Positions 51,896 to 63,455 of a DNA stretch of 64,000 bases are shown in pieces. The notes below the pieces were generated by a model. That model was not told the DNA's origin and searched no databases. It saw only the letters and a program-made list of their open reading frames with translations. Numbering within the stretch: position 1 is the stretch's first letter; each line of letters starts with the position of its first letter. The translations under genes were made by a program, and so were the position numbers. The stretch is from Acanthococcus lagerstroemiae. Its lineage: Eukaryota > Arthropoda > Insecta > Hemiptera > Eriococcidae. The stretch lies in the NCBI GenBank assembly GCA_031841125.1, contig CM063112.1, positions 11,496,603-11,560,602 of the forward strand, written 5' to 3'.

Positions 51896-54340
51896 TCGTG
51901 ATGGTGACCCTTGGTCAAGTAAATGACGAGGGCAGCAGACAAATCAATCATGTTCCTGTCTCTCGAGTGCACGAGTGACTCCGAGTGTTAGATATTCGTA
52001 ATTGCGCAAAATAAAGCGTATACAGCTAATGAGATACCGTTTCGGGTTCCTTTTCCAGCCGTGTATCGCATTAATGCGAATCACGAGCATTGTTGATCTC
52101 GAATCCGAGTCACCCGAAAAAATAATTTTCCCAGGGGCAGCGAACCCAGCTCTGTATAGAAATCTAAATCAAATGAACGCGTGAATTCGATATTCGTCCT
52201 CAGTTACCCTCCGAGCATCTGTGTATAATTATACGAGTGGAGGCATCGAACAAAATATACCAAAGGTCATTCAAGGTCATTCGAAGGCTGTCCTAAGATG
52301 TCTCAATCAAAGGTGGCGAATCGCGAGTTCGCAACTTTTCATCCTGTTTTATCGACAGAAAGATCGAGCGGACTTTGTGATTCGGGTGCTGGAACGCGAA
52401 TTCAAACCTAACAGGTATTGGCTGCCTGAGCGTATAGTTTGGGAGTTGGACCACGTCTGACTCGATGGTAGAACTGACCAGTGACCTATTCTGGGTGCAG
52501 GGTGTACGGGAGCGAGAAAAAAAGGGTGGACGAATCGAGACCATCTCGAATCGTCTGGTCTCTCGTCTTTGTACGAGTGAACTGGTTTGTACCGGAGAAC
52601 GGGTTCTATAAAACGGACTCCGATGGACGACGAAATTCGAACAAGCTGTTTGGGCGAGTTGAAATGGAGTGTTCGGCGATCGAATCGAATTCTGCTGGCA
52701 TCGAATGAGTCGCGTTTTAGGATCTACAAAAATGGAATTTCCAGAAATCTGCGGGAGTAAACCTGGCGCACAACTCTACACGCGTTCCTACGATTCTAAA
52801 AATACGCGGTTTCGAAGCTCGACTCCTGCGCTGCTCCTGACAGCGTCCATTTCCTGATAAACGGGTTTTACGCACGCACAAAATCAAAGGTCTACCTACG
52901 GAAAATGCACATACAGGCCCTATCCTATGTACAGAGAAAAAAAAAATGTAAGAGAAAAACAAACGACTAAACGAAAAAACGAAGCGCACTCGAAGCTCTG
53001 AACAGAACTGGTTTCGAAAAATAACTACGTTTCTTATACTTCACTTATAATCGACGTGTAGAATTCTGGAAACAAGCAAAGAGTTATCTACGAGAAAGCT
53101 TTTTTTTTATAAATAAAGAGAGAGAGAGAGAGAGAGAAAGAGATATGTAGAGGGAAAAAAACGTAGAAAAATTGTAGAAACGAAAAATCACCACTTGCTG
53201 GAAGCCGATGATGTGGAAGGAATGCGCAATTCGTCGCGAGAAAATTAATTTTGGCAATTAACGCCAAAAAGAAAGAGAACAATTCACGAACACTTTTTAA
53301 CATTTTCGTTTACGTTACAAATCGCGAGCTGGTCATTACGAAAAATAACGAGCACTTTAACGCGTAAATGCCATCGAAAACATTATCGCAAATTTCGCGA
53401 ACTGGAAAACGAAAAATACCCGAAAAAAAATGTATGAAATAAGTTGAAAATTTATTTCGGAAAATCGAGCGGCTCTTCCTTTCGAAATTGGCACGTAAAT
53501 TCTCGAACTCAAATCGGTCACCGAATTCACACCGAAACCCGAACGCGCAATTATTTCGAAAACGAAAATTTTACATCGATACGAAATTATTATTGGAAGA
53601 AAAAAAAAACTTTCGAAAATACGGATCAGCGGCCTCGGAAAATGTTATTCCGTCTTACCAGACGACGACGACAATGACGATAGATGAGAGAAAAGAGAAA
53701 AACAATTCGCCGAGTCGGTATATTTCCTTCTCTGTCGCGCGCGTACGCGTATGCACGTTTCGTTCCTCAAACACATAAGAGAGAACGCCCTTCCTAGTTC
53801 AATGACCTGAAGTACCACCATCACGTTTAGCCTAGTGACGAAACTACAATATTAACGGGATAGCGCGGATTTAACCGAATACAGCCGAATACGCCGCACG
53901 CCCCCTCCCGGCGCGAAAGTAAGCCTGGCGGCTTTTCGGGTTTTCTAGGCGCCGTGTACACGAGGCGAGGCGAAGCGATAAGCGATATGGCGAATCAGTC
54001 GGTCGGAACGAGTCAGGGTGCCAGAAAGTCATCGTCGTCTCTCTGCTCTCTCCCTCTTTCATTTCGCGAGCTCGTCTTCTCGTCTCCGAACAACTCGACC
54101 GTTGATTCTTCGCCCCAATCTGCCTCGAATTTGAAAGAGGCTTTCCCTTTTTTAGTGCCGACGACTCTTAAGGTTGGAACTTGCTTCAGCATTAGAATGT
54201 TCGCAGAGCTTACTGAGAATATTCTCAAACCCACTGGGAAACAAACATTTCCTGTTCTTTACGTAAACGAAGTGTAGCCCTGTGCAATAGTCGCGATATT
54301 TGTTCTTAATTAAGGCAAACGAAGTGTAGCCTATGGTCGC
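51896..54340. promoter_or_regulatory. Longest CpG-rich block, candidate regulatory/5' exon region
   Basis: CpG is dense from about 51,960 to 54,260, with TCGAAAT-type words, a (GA)n tract at 53119-53140 and GACGACGACGAC near 53660. The plus-strand frame at 53954-54277 contains MANQSVGTSQGARKSSSSLC (ATG at 53987) followed by a Ser/Pro-rich stretch. It has no homologue that I recognise and no clear donor. A 54-bp duplication of AAACGAAGTGTAGCC with a GGTCGCGAT-like end lies at 54265-54345. Confidence 0.35.
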
Positions 54341-54342
54341 GA

Positions 54343-54905
54343 TTTATTCATTTATTTATTAGCCTATAATGGGCAATTCTACAAGAATATTAATATTTTT
54401 GCCCGAGTCAAATATCTTGTAGAAAGGATGCTAGAAGAAAAATTTTTTGTGACATTTAGAGAATGTTGTTTTCTATTTCCTCGGCACAATAGCTATACAG
54501 GGTGCTCAGTTCTGGAAAAGTCAGGGAATTTTGAAAATCTGGAAAAGTCAGGGAGGAAATATTTCTGGAAAAATCATAATGCATATCGTCGCTGACGTGA
54601 ACGAACCTCGTAAGTAAAAAATAATTTCTTGTGAAATAACACTATGCAAAAATTTTTCTTTCTCGGTTTGTCCGTGGGTTCTCGTTGGTATTTTTGGATA
54701 GCTCAGGTCTAGAAAAAACAAAAAACTGCAATAAACCACTACTTGGAATATGTGCACTCCTAAATACTTGGTGTGATTAGCAGTAGGGATAGCCTCGTTG
54801 TCTATTACTATTGGAATGGTGGGGTGAGGTCTGAGTGCAAAGTCCACCTTGACTGATTTCGTTCTGTTTAGGCGGATTTTATTTTTTTTTTTATTTATTT
54901 ATTTT
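54343..54905 (-). mobile_element. Jockey-like retrotransposon 3' remnant
   Basis: The minus strand reads LNRTKSVKVDFALRPHPTIP, IVIDNEAIPTANHTKYLGVH (~54745-54870), the segment just after the catalytic box in Jockey/CR1 reverse transcriptases. The 3' end shows TTGCCCATTATAGGCTAATA and an AATAAATGAATAAAT tail (54347-54362), like the terminus at 28495. A CAGGGTGCTCAGTTCTGG sequence near 54497, with two GGAAAAGTCAGGGA words, looks like part of an inserted DNA transposon. Confidence 0.7.
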
Positions 54906-55205
54906 ATGGAGTTTATTTTGTTTTTGTCCTAGCTATCTGCCTGACAAAACACAGTCATATACTACCACTAGCTGAGCTAAAGTGAGTTGGCTAAGGTGAG
55001 CTGGATAAAGTGAGTTAGATGGGGCGTGCTAAAATTAGGAGAAAAAAACAACTATTTGACGAAATTGCAAGGGGGTCCATACCTTCTAGACACCTGCTCT
55101 TCAAGTTACATTGCGTTCATTCGGAGTGCCCTGGTTCATTTGCAGTTTATCACTTCATGTTTGTGTTGTTCAGAGAAAGATGTTAGGGTTCTTAAAAATT
55201 CACTT
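54906..55205. other. No gene seen
   Basis: GCTAAAGTGAGTTGGCTAAG-type words repeat briefly at 54975-55020. Otherwise nothing. Confidence 0.4.
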
Positions 55206-55207
55206 GG

Positions 55208-55210
55208 ATG

Positions 55211-55288
<78 letters not shown>

Positions 55289-55500
55289 GCGTTTATTGGG
55301 TAGCACATAATACACCCCCCCCCCAATTTCGCTACGCAGTCGATTGTGCGTGGCAGCAAGCGAGGAGATTTGAGCTCGCACCTGGATCTTCAACCTCTCC
55401 ACCCGCCCATTTCTGGGCATACATCTCCTCTTCCTCCAGGCCCTTAGCCAGCCATCTGTGTTAGGGAGTGCTGATTGTTTACCAGGGGGAGCGAAGGAGC
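55208..55500 (-). mobile_element. RTE-type 3' end with long ATT tail (RTE-i)
   Basis: The minus strand has GWLRAWRKRRCMPRNGR in one frame and KGLEEEEMYAQKWAGG in another, the latter resembling the EAYAQQW ending of RTE-a. It is followed by CCCAATAAACGCC and a tail of about 26 ATT repeats (55210-55287). A C10 run near 55314 interrupts the UTR. Heavily truncated. Confidence 0.6.
55210..55287. repeat. (TAA)n microsatellite, about 26 repeats
   Basis: Perfect trinucleotide repeat at the presumed 3' end of RTE-i. Likely polymorphic in length. Confidence 0.95.
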
Positions 55501-56310
55501 TAATGTCCCTCAAGGCACCTGAAATTGAATGTAAAATATGTAAAAATGAGCAATTTTTCGCCTTTAAAACACATTTTTTCGAAAAATTTTCGCTCGAGCA
55601 GTAATTTTATCTTTATTTTCGTAAAATAATCCTCTAATATCGGCGAATACCCCAATTTTCGACTTTTTCTTCCTCGAAAATCTCGGAAAATCCTGGCTCT
55701 CGAATTCGAAGAAGTTGGAGTCAAATCTTCATCCGTCGCATTTTTTGGATTTTACCGTAAATTTTTTCAGCCACTTATTCAATATGGTTAAAATTTATAA
55801 ACCAAACATTCTAGAAGAAAAATAGTAAATTTACAGTGTTACAATAAGAAGATTAAATTTGGTCTCAAAATTCATCATCAACACTGGTGATTCAACTTAC
55901 CGACAACCCATTGAAAAAAAAAAAATTATAAAAATAAAATATATTGTTTGAAAAAAATGAACACTTTTACAACGATCAAATAAAATTTCTATTTCTGTGG
56001 ACTTATCAAGTTATCAGTTCTCGAACAGTCAGTTAGGCATTTAGCTATCGATATTCAATGTGAACTGATGGATCGCAAGGTTACCACTGTGTTGCAAATC
56101 GTAATGTGACACAAGAAAACGGCCTGTGTGTCTGAAACTGCTGGATGGACACTCGGGCCCTTTTCTTGTGACACGTCACTTATAGAGAACGAAAAACACA
56201 TGATTCGTCTTTCAAAGCAAAATCAGTGTTGCCATGTTTATAAACATTAAAATGTAGTGGAAAGAAAAGTCTTGAACAAAACTAGCGAGAAAAATGTACA
56301 GAATTCGTTG
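55501..56310. other. No gene seen
   Basis: Starts CpG-poor and becomes AT-rich with an A11 tract near 55914. No motif recognised. Confidence 0.4.
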
Positions 56311-56313
56311 TTT

Positions 56314-56945
56314 TTACTCATAAAATTTGGCCAGGAGGCTCCGGTAAGCGCTCCCCCTGACAACGGGCCTGCCTTCCTCCCTCCATTTTTTCTTATTCCA
56401 GGTACGTCTTCTCCACAAGGGCCCTAACTCCTTATGAAATTCATCTCTCCAACGGGTGATTGGCCTCCCCTTCCCCTTTTTCCTTCGTATGGGGTCCACC
56501 CTTCCTCTAATCTTTCCCATCTCCCCGTTGTCGCATAATGTGCCCCGCATATCTCCACTTGCTTCTCTTAACAATCTTCCCAATATCCTTCAGTTGTGTT
56601 TTTGATCTCAGCCATGAGATTTTAATTTTCTCTCTTTTTAGCACCTACTATGCTTCTTTCCATAGACCTTTGGGTCACTTGAAGCCTCTTTGTATTTGCA
56701 TTTGTTAATGCCCACGTTTGAGCCTCGTATGTCATTATGGACTGTGCATAGCTCCTCCAAACCTCCGCCTTGGTTGCTATTGGCAGGCATCCCTTGAATA
56801 CCTTTTTCAACTTCCTATATTTATTCGAATCGGCTTTTATTCTGTTTAAGAGTTCTTTTTCTTCCGAGTTTTTAAACGATGTTATTTGTCTAAAGTATTT
56901 AACTTCCTCTGCCTATTCTATTTTTTCATTTTTTAGAAATATTTA
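56314..56945 (-). mobile_element. RTE-type C-terminal fragment (RTE-h)
   Basis: Minus strand: YRKLKKVFKGCLPIATKAEV, WRSYAQSIMTYEAQTWALTN (~56700-56790), a frame change, KWRYAGHIMRQRGDG, GKGRPITRWRDEFHKELGPL and RRRTWNKKKWREEGRPVVRG (~56340-56480). Same order and wording as RTE-c. No 3' tail seen. Confidence 0.8.
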
Positions 56946-58275
56946 AGATTCCAGACAGTTCGACAAAAGTTTTGTTTTGTTGGTATTAACACATAAACAC
57001 GCTTCGTCACACAACTCGTTTTGGAAATTTCATATTTTCAATTCCCTAATCATTTCTGAAGGGAGACAGTTACAGCTACCAAATTTTAACATAATGTAAA
57101 GAAGTTGAATGCAAAATAATTCGAACAGTTCAAGTTGAAAAAAATAGGGGGCATAGCTCCCTCCTAATTAAGGTATCGAAATTTTTTATAGCCTAAAACT
57201 TATCTCATTTCGAAATGTTTCTTGATATTTTTCCATTTAAAATTTATTCCAATGTGAGTGACACTTCCCAGCTTCCGTTCGGGAGGTGGGAGAATTTTTA
57301 TACCCTGAAATAAACTAGACCCTAGTCCTTGAAAACAACCGTTTGTCCTATCTTGATCCGGCTTCCGAATAAAAAAAGTAGAGGGGATAAATTCGTAAAA
57401 CACCTTTTTATAAACATTAGGGTAGTCTTTTCGATTTTTTTTCTTCACATTGATACTTTGCTTCATCTGCCATTTTTCACAAGTGCGGGTAGTGCTTCCT
57501 GTATTTAGTGAAGTAATATCATAAATATTTATCATAATCAGGGCCAATATGAGAGGTAGGACGACCCCCCCCCCCCTTCGGAAAATTTCAACTCTCAATA
57601 AAGAAATTTTTCTGTCGTTATTCACTAGAAGCTCGGGAAAGCCGATAAATTCTGGGACCCAGTCGGAAAACTGAACAAGGCGAAGGTTTTCTTTTATTAT
57701 CCATTGAAATGAGTTTCAGTCGGTATTCCCGTGTTTATACACCGGCCCCCCACTCTTCCCAAAAACATGTTATTCACGCCAGTTCTGATAATGATTTGCC
57801 GACATCATTTTCGAAACATTTCTCTTTCAGTTAACTCACAGGGCTTACAATATTATAACTCATTTTCTAAACCAACTATAATAGTGCTTCTTTTGTAACT
57901 AATTTAGAATAAAATAATAACTCAAAGAAGCTTATTACTAATGACAGTTGTACTTTTTCCTTTTCATTTGTTTCAATAATCTCTGCCCAGGAATCCTATA
58001 AAGATTGTTACTGTTGTTCCCATCTTTATGCTGTATTTTACATATGATAATGATCAGTGTAAAAAATATTTCACAGAATAGCAAGACCACACAAGAATTT
58101 CGAAATTCTGAATGTTTCCGCAAATTATGAATAAGTCAGAAGTCCCCCCGTGTAACTGTCATTTTCCCTGGCAACAGTTCGATTCATTTCTCTGACTTGT
58201 CTTTCCATCTCCAAGTATTTACAAAATAATTTCCATAGCTGAAATTTCGCAGATATTTCCACACGACGTTCGATT
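56946..58275. other. No gene seen; C13 run
   Basis: A C homopolymer near 57566-57578 is the only notable feature. The 141-codon minus-strand frame at 57200-57625 crosses it and shows no recognised domain. Confidence 0.4.
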
Positions 58276-58990
58276 TTTTTCCGCTAACCGAGCAACTCGA
58301 CAGTGAAGTTAAATTTCAAAAGACTGAACGAGGAAAAAATGCTGTATAACATACTGAGCCTGTGACAGCGCCGCCATTAGCATGTTGTTACTAAGCCCAC
58401 CCAGCCCACCAAGCCACTCTACTTCCTGGTCAATGCAAAGACAATGAAAAATTTTGCGCCTCCTGAGTATACCAACCTCGGCGGTAGCGGGGCAAAGAAA
58501 TTGGCTACCCTTATAGTTTTCGCAGAGTACAATGACCTCTGTCTTTGTGATGCCTTTTTCGTTTTACCCGGCAAAACAGTACCCGCATTAACTTAATAAA
58601 ATACCGAAACGATTTTTCTCTCTCGTTCTCTTTTCTTCTTTCCTCGTTTTTCCTTTCCTTTCAGAACTAAGCTCAGAAACAAACCGTGTAATTTAGGGAA
58701 GAAGAAAAAGATTATGTGGAAACATCAAAGTCGCATCGACACGTTAATTAGTCGGTTTGGAAGAAGAATGAAAGAAAAAAAAACGCTAGCTGGCTAATGA
58801 TACGACATGGATGCGAATACAACCGGGGTCGATTGTAATTAAAATTTAAAAAAAATACCTTGTCGCTCACTAACGTGTATGGTGGGTGGGGGCGTTCCAG
58901 TGCACTGTGGAAGTATGACGCAAACCTACGAGAGTAGGAAAATGATGACGGACCTAGTCGGCAATTAAATAGCAATACTTCGGCTACCAT
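58276..58990. promoter_or_regulatory. CpG-enriched candidate regulatory block
   Basis: Moderate CpG enrichment between AT-rich flanks, with a CTCTCTCGTTCTCTTTTC pyrimidine tract near 58615. No exon can be supported. Confidence 0.3.
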
Positions 58991-59297
58991 CTATTACAAT
59001 CAATGAAGCCCTAAAATTTGATATAGATGGGGGGGGGGGCTGCAAACTGGTACATACTTAGATTACACTGTATACTCCAAATTGCATCCTAATTACTACC
59101 CAAATACCCTCCGTGAATCATACCTAATGTTTCACTATCCAATACTAGCTCAGAAAAAATCAAAATAAATGAATTAGGGTGATGGCAAAAGTCGGACATA
59201 CATAATTTTGGAGTAAAAAGTGAATTAGGGGTATCACTCCTGAATACAATATTTGATTTTCTATCATAATATCTAGAAGCATTTTTTTTTCCTTAAG
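58991..59297. other. Unassigned stretch with G11 run
   Basis: G homopolymer near 59029. Otherwise nothing. Confidence 0.4.
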
Positions 59298-59457
59298 GGG
59301 TTCGAGCCCACGTAGCATCTCGCCAGATTTAGACCTAGGCCGGTTTTTCGGCCAGAAGGCAAGAGGGCTGACAGTCCTAACAGTCTCCCCGACGTCTCTG
59401 AAGTGATGCTCGAAAGGGCGGATTCCAGGGCTCGGGTTGAGAGCAAATTGAAAAAAG
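59298..59457 (+). mobile_element. SINE copy 5, plus strand, 5'-truncated at B box
   Basis: Begins GGGTTCGAGCCCACG (B box), continues GGCCGGTTTTTCGGCC, CTCCCCGACGTCTCTGAA and ends GGGTTGAGAGCAAATTGAAA. The A-box head is absent. The only copy on the plus strand. Confidence 0.85.
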
Positions 59458-61245
59458 AAATTGTTATTTTCTTTTAAAATTTAGGCCTGTTTTCATCAAG
59501 AAAAGAAAGAAAGAAAAAAAAAACAAAAAAAAACAGAACATGAAATGAAAATTTTCCTGATATGCCTGAAAAGAAGAGAAAATTCTGAAATACAAAAACA
59601 TTATTTCACATTATTGAGTAGCAAGTTTCATTAGCTTTTCCGTATAAGTACTTGAAAGTTGCGAAATGACGATTTAAAAAGAATAATGAGCGATGAAATT
59701 TGTGGGGCAAAATGTGAACAGTGCTGGGGTAAAAGACGAACACGTGTAATTGTTCGTATCAGTGTTACATTTTGTTGCATTGAGGTATTTTTCATGTTCA
59801 TTCTTCGACAACAATGTTCGAAATGGCATAAATTTCTCAAAATGAGCGACTTGAAGAAACCTGTATTCAGTGATTTCTTTAGGTTTTTCGGGACGATAAA
59901 TCAGACCCTTCAAATGACGGAATGGTGGAAATTTGGAACACAAATCGGGACGAGGTCAAAAACTTGACTGAATTTTCGTGCTTCGCGACACGTGCAAAAT
60001 AATTTACTTCAATAATTTATTCAACTTCTTCGACGAAGTCAAATTGATACATTTGAAGAAGTCAAATTTAGATGTTGGATTCCAAATCGAGGTCGGAACC
60101 GAAGTCAGAATAAAATTCTTGTATACTATTTTGATCCCCCTGTGCCGACAAGGTCCGCTCCGTCCCTGATTAGGTATCTTGTCATTCGCTTTAGATTTCG
60201 AGGGAGTGAAGTATCATTTTGGAAAACTAATTCCTAAACTCAGGAATTGTTTGAATTTATTGTATTGACTGACTGACCTACTATTTTTGAAGCATTTTTA
60301 ATTGAAGTAGTTCACTTTGAAAGGTGCGTACGCTTCTTTTACATCCGCGCTGGAGTCCAAAACTCATTTATCTGCATTGGGGCATCTAAACCGCACTTTC
60401 AATGTTCTAACGTACCATGTTTTTATTTGTTTCAGGTAAGTGTCGATTTCGTGATGATATGATTGAGATTACAGAACTAAGAATGTATGTATTCGTAAGT
60501 ACGTACAGTATAAGTACCTTCTTAGAGTATTTTCAGTTAAGATATTTCGTACTGGAAGGGGCAATCGCCCCTTTCGATTTCCCCGTGTATCGGCGCCTGA
60601 AATAGAAGCGTGTGAGGGGAGAGTTCAGGATGAAATACGAAAAATGCCACGAAAATCTGTCAATCTTTTTAGCTGATTTATGAAATCAACGGTTGGTCTT
60701 GTCTCAGGTGTCATACGTAGGATTTCTACGTATATCGTTTAGTCATTCGAGTGAACAACTGAAAATGAATTTCTAGTAATGAAATTCATATGAGCGGTAG
60801 GGGACTGTCGGGACAAGAAGCTTATAACTGGAATCGCTCCAGTAGTTTCTGAGATTTTCGATGGCTCATTGAGGTAATCTCAAGAAAAAATTATCGAATT
60901 GAAATGACATTCTCATTGGTAGGTGAATATCACGTGCACTAGAAGCTTATGTAATTACATAAGAATCGGTTCAATGGTTCGTCAGTGTTGCTAGGTGGGC
61001 AGCACTGAAACATTTCATCAGTCAGAGAAAGTATCGAAATCATGGTTCTATTGGTCATTAATTTTGAAAATCTTCTCATATATTTGATCAGATCCCTATT
61101 CAATTTCCATAATTCAAATTTAACCGTCTCACGTAGACAAGAAACGGACTTGACTTGCACAATCGAAGAATGGTCCAAAATCTAAAGTTAACCCTTTCAA
61201 CCAGTTCAAACTGACTCGATTTGGAAAACCGAACTACGTATTCGA
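59458..61245. other. No gene seen
   Basis: AT-rich unassigned DNA with an A-rich stretch after the SINE (59490-59540). The frames at 59659-59967 (+) and 59674-59943 (-) have no known motif. Confidence 0.4.
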
Positions 61246-61247
61246 AC

Positions 61248-61309
61248 AGGGGTGGTGCTGCAAGAAGTTTCCATAAATTTACTCAGTTGCTTGGCCCTGT
61301 GGCACCCCT
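61248..61309. mobile_element. Possible very short hAT-like MITE
   Basis: CAGGGGTGGTGCTGCAAG (~61248) and GGCCCTGTGGCACCCCTG (~61292-61309) carry inverted CAGGGGTG ends about 60 bp apart. No target duplication found. Confidence 0.35.
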
Positions 61310-61838
61310 GCGCCCGGTGCCTTGGTGATGGTGGCTCAAGTGCCGCAGGATTGCTCCTTCCTCCTTTCCAGAAAGAATAGTGTGTTACATCAGCGAATTT
61401 TAATAATCAGTAAGCCTTATCGTATACTTTCTAATTATTAATGTAAGGGTATTTTATATTGCTGATCTCAAAAGACACTAGATATTACTATATTCGAAAG
61501 AAAATTAGAATTTTCAGCGATGTCCTGATAGAGAAGGAGCCTCTTCATGTCAAAGATTTGTATTTTTCAAACCATTTTTGGTCTAAAATTTAAGAAATGT
61601 TCACTCGCTTTGCTCACGTGTACCCGAGTTATTATTTTCACGGGATGACCTCCTCTCGCCAGCGAAAATTCCAGGTACTTTCGTGGCTCCATGTCTTAAG
61701 CGATGATTATTTTGCCCAGTTCACTTTGACGAAGCTTAGCCCCTCTCAAAACAAAATGTAAGACATGCCACGGCTTTCACACACGATCCTGACCCCCACC
61801 CGAGTATGCAGTACAGATTGCACTAGTTGGAACCACCG
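61310..61838. other. No gene seen
   Basis: Unassigned. Ends in a G11 run near 61849. Confidence 0.4.
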
Positions 61839-61839
61839 G

Positions 61840-61962
61840 CAGAGGAACGGGGGGGGGGGTCGGTTAGAACGTCTCCCCTATGCTGTCAAAAAGAGCATTT
61901 CAGAATGTATTTTCGCGCATTAATTACACCAATAAGATGACAGGATATGTGCTGTAGCGACC
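61840..61962. repeat. Dispersed repeat M copy 2
   Basis: Partner of 25758-25882: GGTTAGAACGTCTCCCC, CTGTCAAAAAGAGCATTTCA, GAATGTATTTTCGCGCATTA then ATTACACCAATAA. Confidence 0.65.
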
Positions 61963-61997
61963 ACTGACCCCCAACTCCTTCAGGACTGAGGCTTTCC

Positions 61998-62194
61998 CAG
62001 GGACGAACCGATAGGCGGAGGGGGAGCTCCCCTCGTAGAAACTTTTTACTCAGCAGTTGGGAAAATTTACCATTTCAGTCAGGCGAAGTTAGGAAATTTC
62101 GGTAGAGTTGGAAAAATCCAACTTTGATATTTGGGAATTTTGAGTTGAGTCAGTTGGGACTTTCACACTCCCTCCCCTTTCGGTACGTCCCTGG
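61998..62194. mobile_element. hAT MITE D copy 2
   Basis: Starts CAGGGACGAACC, ends GGTACGTCCCTGG, and is flanked by GGCTTTCC at 61990-61997 and 62195-62202. It shares with copy 1 (19813-20104) GGGAAAATTTACCAT(C/T)TCAG and GGGAATTTTGAGTTGAGTCA. It is shorter because it lacks the internal duplication. Confidence 0.85.
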
Positions 62195-62202
62195 GGCTTT
62201 CC

Positions 62203-63060
62203 TGTGACTGAAACATGCACAAACATTTCGGTATACCGGAAGATTGGCTGGCTATAGATTTCGCAGTTCGTTAACATCGCGCGAAAACGATCCCATAAAA
62301 ACAATAAGCCGCCAACGAACCGGCGATGGCGTTTGCCGTATGTCAATGCATCGACGGATAGGTCGGTCGTCGCCACCGCCGCGCCGTCTCAGTCAGCACC
62401 ATGGCAGATCATTTTCGGTCTCATTTACATATACATAAATATAATATATGTGTATGCACAGTACGTGCCGGCGAATCGGCGAAGTCTTAAAAAATTACGC
62501 CAATTTTTGCACGGTAAATTTCGGCGCTGTCGGTATTTTTAGCAAATTTAGCGGAAGGAAAACGCTTATTTTTAAAATGCGAAATTCGACTGTTCGCGAC
62601 TAAGTATCAGTCGGCGGTTATCGACCAACCGGATGAGGCAACGTTGGCAGCTGGCTGCATTTACTTTCGATGTTGAGCGACGAAGAAACTATCCGCTCTT
62701 GCATATGTGGTTAGCTGGGTACATACAATGTATTATAATTATTATACAGCGTGTACAGACAGCGTTCTCATTTTGTCTTCCGAGCCCAGAGAATTTATGG
62801 GGCGAATACGAATGAGCGCAGAGCGCAGTGTACACACGTGAAATCCCTCGAAGACTTTCAGAAGTATACAATTTTTATATTGACATAGTCTCGATACAGC
62901 TCTCCCGAAAAACTAATAGTCGCTTCGGTACGTCCTCGAGTACAGTTCATAAAACTGATGTTCTGTGGATATAGTTCCTTACAGTCGACCAAGCTTACAG
63001 TCAGGCTGATGCGAACTGCTTCCTCAGCGTAGAACTTAGGAGAAACCACACCCGCGGAAG
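62203..63060. promoter_or_regulatory. CpG-rich candidate regulatory block
   Basis: CpG-dense at 62240-62680, with GCCACCGCCGCGCCGTC near 62370. The short overlapping frames are not convincing as proteins. Confidence 0.35.
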
Positions 63061-63204
63061 CTCCACTACACCTTTTTGCAATTGAAGGCGTGCAAAGCTC
63101 AAATTTACTGAATGACTATCCAAAACTGAACAAACAAATTTCCACAGAATAACTGCCCAGAGAAGCCAAATCCCGGACAAGAGCGCACGTCTGAAGTGGA
63201 TGCC

Positions 63205-63455
63205 TTCCCCTCGGGTCTCTGCATTTCAGGTGAAAAATGGGGCAACCTTTTTACGCACACCACCCAGGGCTCGAGTCTGAAGAGGATGTCCCCCGCTTAG
63301 CAGGCCTTTGTTCACCAGGTCGAGGATGAGGCAGCTTTTTTGCACAGATCCCCCAATGCACGGCTCTGAAGGAGGTGTCCTCTCACTTGCTCGGCAGGCC
63401 TCTCCCCATACCAAGTCAAAGATGGGGCATCTCTTTTACACGCATCACCCAATTC
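63205..63455. repeat. Minisatellite, ~91-95 bp, about 2.7 units
   Basis: G(G/A)GGCA(A/G/T)C(C/T)(T/C)TTTT-type boxes near 63238, 63329 and 63424, each followed by ACGCA(C/T)(C/A)ACCCA-like and GGCTC(G/T)..GAAG..G(T/A)GTCC segments and a GCAGGCCT box. Confidence 0.75.

Noticed and set aside
53954..54277. 107-codon plus-strand frame with Ser-rich N-terminus as a gene
   Set aside because: No recognised domain, no splice signals and overlapping open frames on the other strand; the CpG-rich composition alone lengthens ORFs here.
57200..57625. Longest minus-strand ORF (141 codons) as a gene
   Set aside because: AT-rich codons, crosses a C13 homopolymer and shows no domain or homologous style.
59298..59320. 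True tRNA gene at the GGTTCGAGCCC box
   Set aside because: No acceptor stem, anticodon arm or A box; it is the B box of a truncated SINE.
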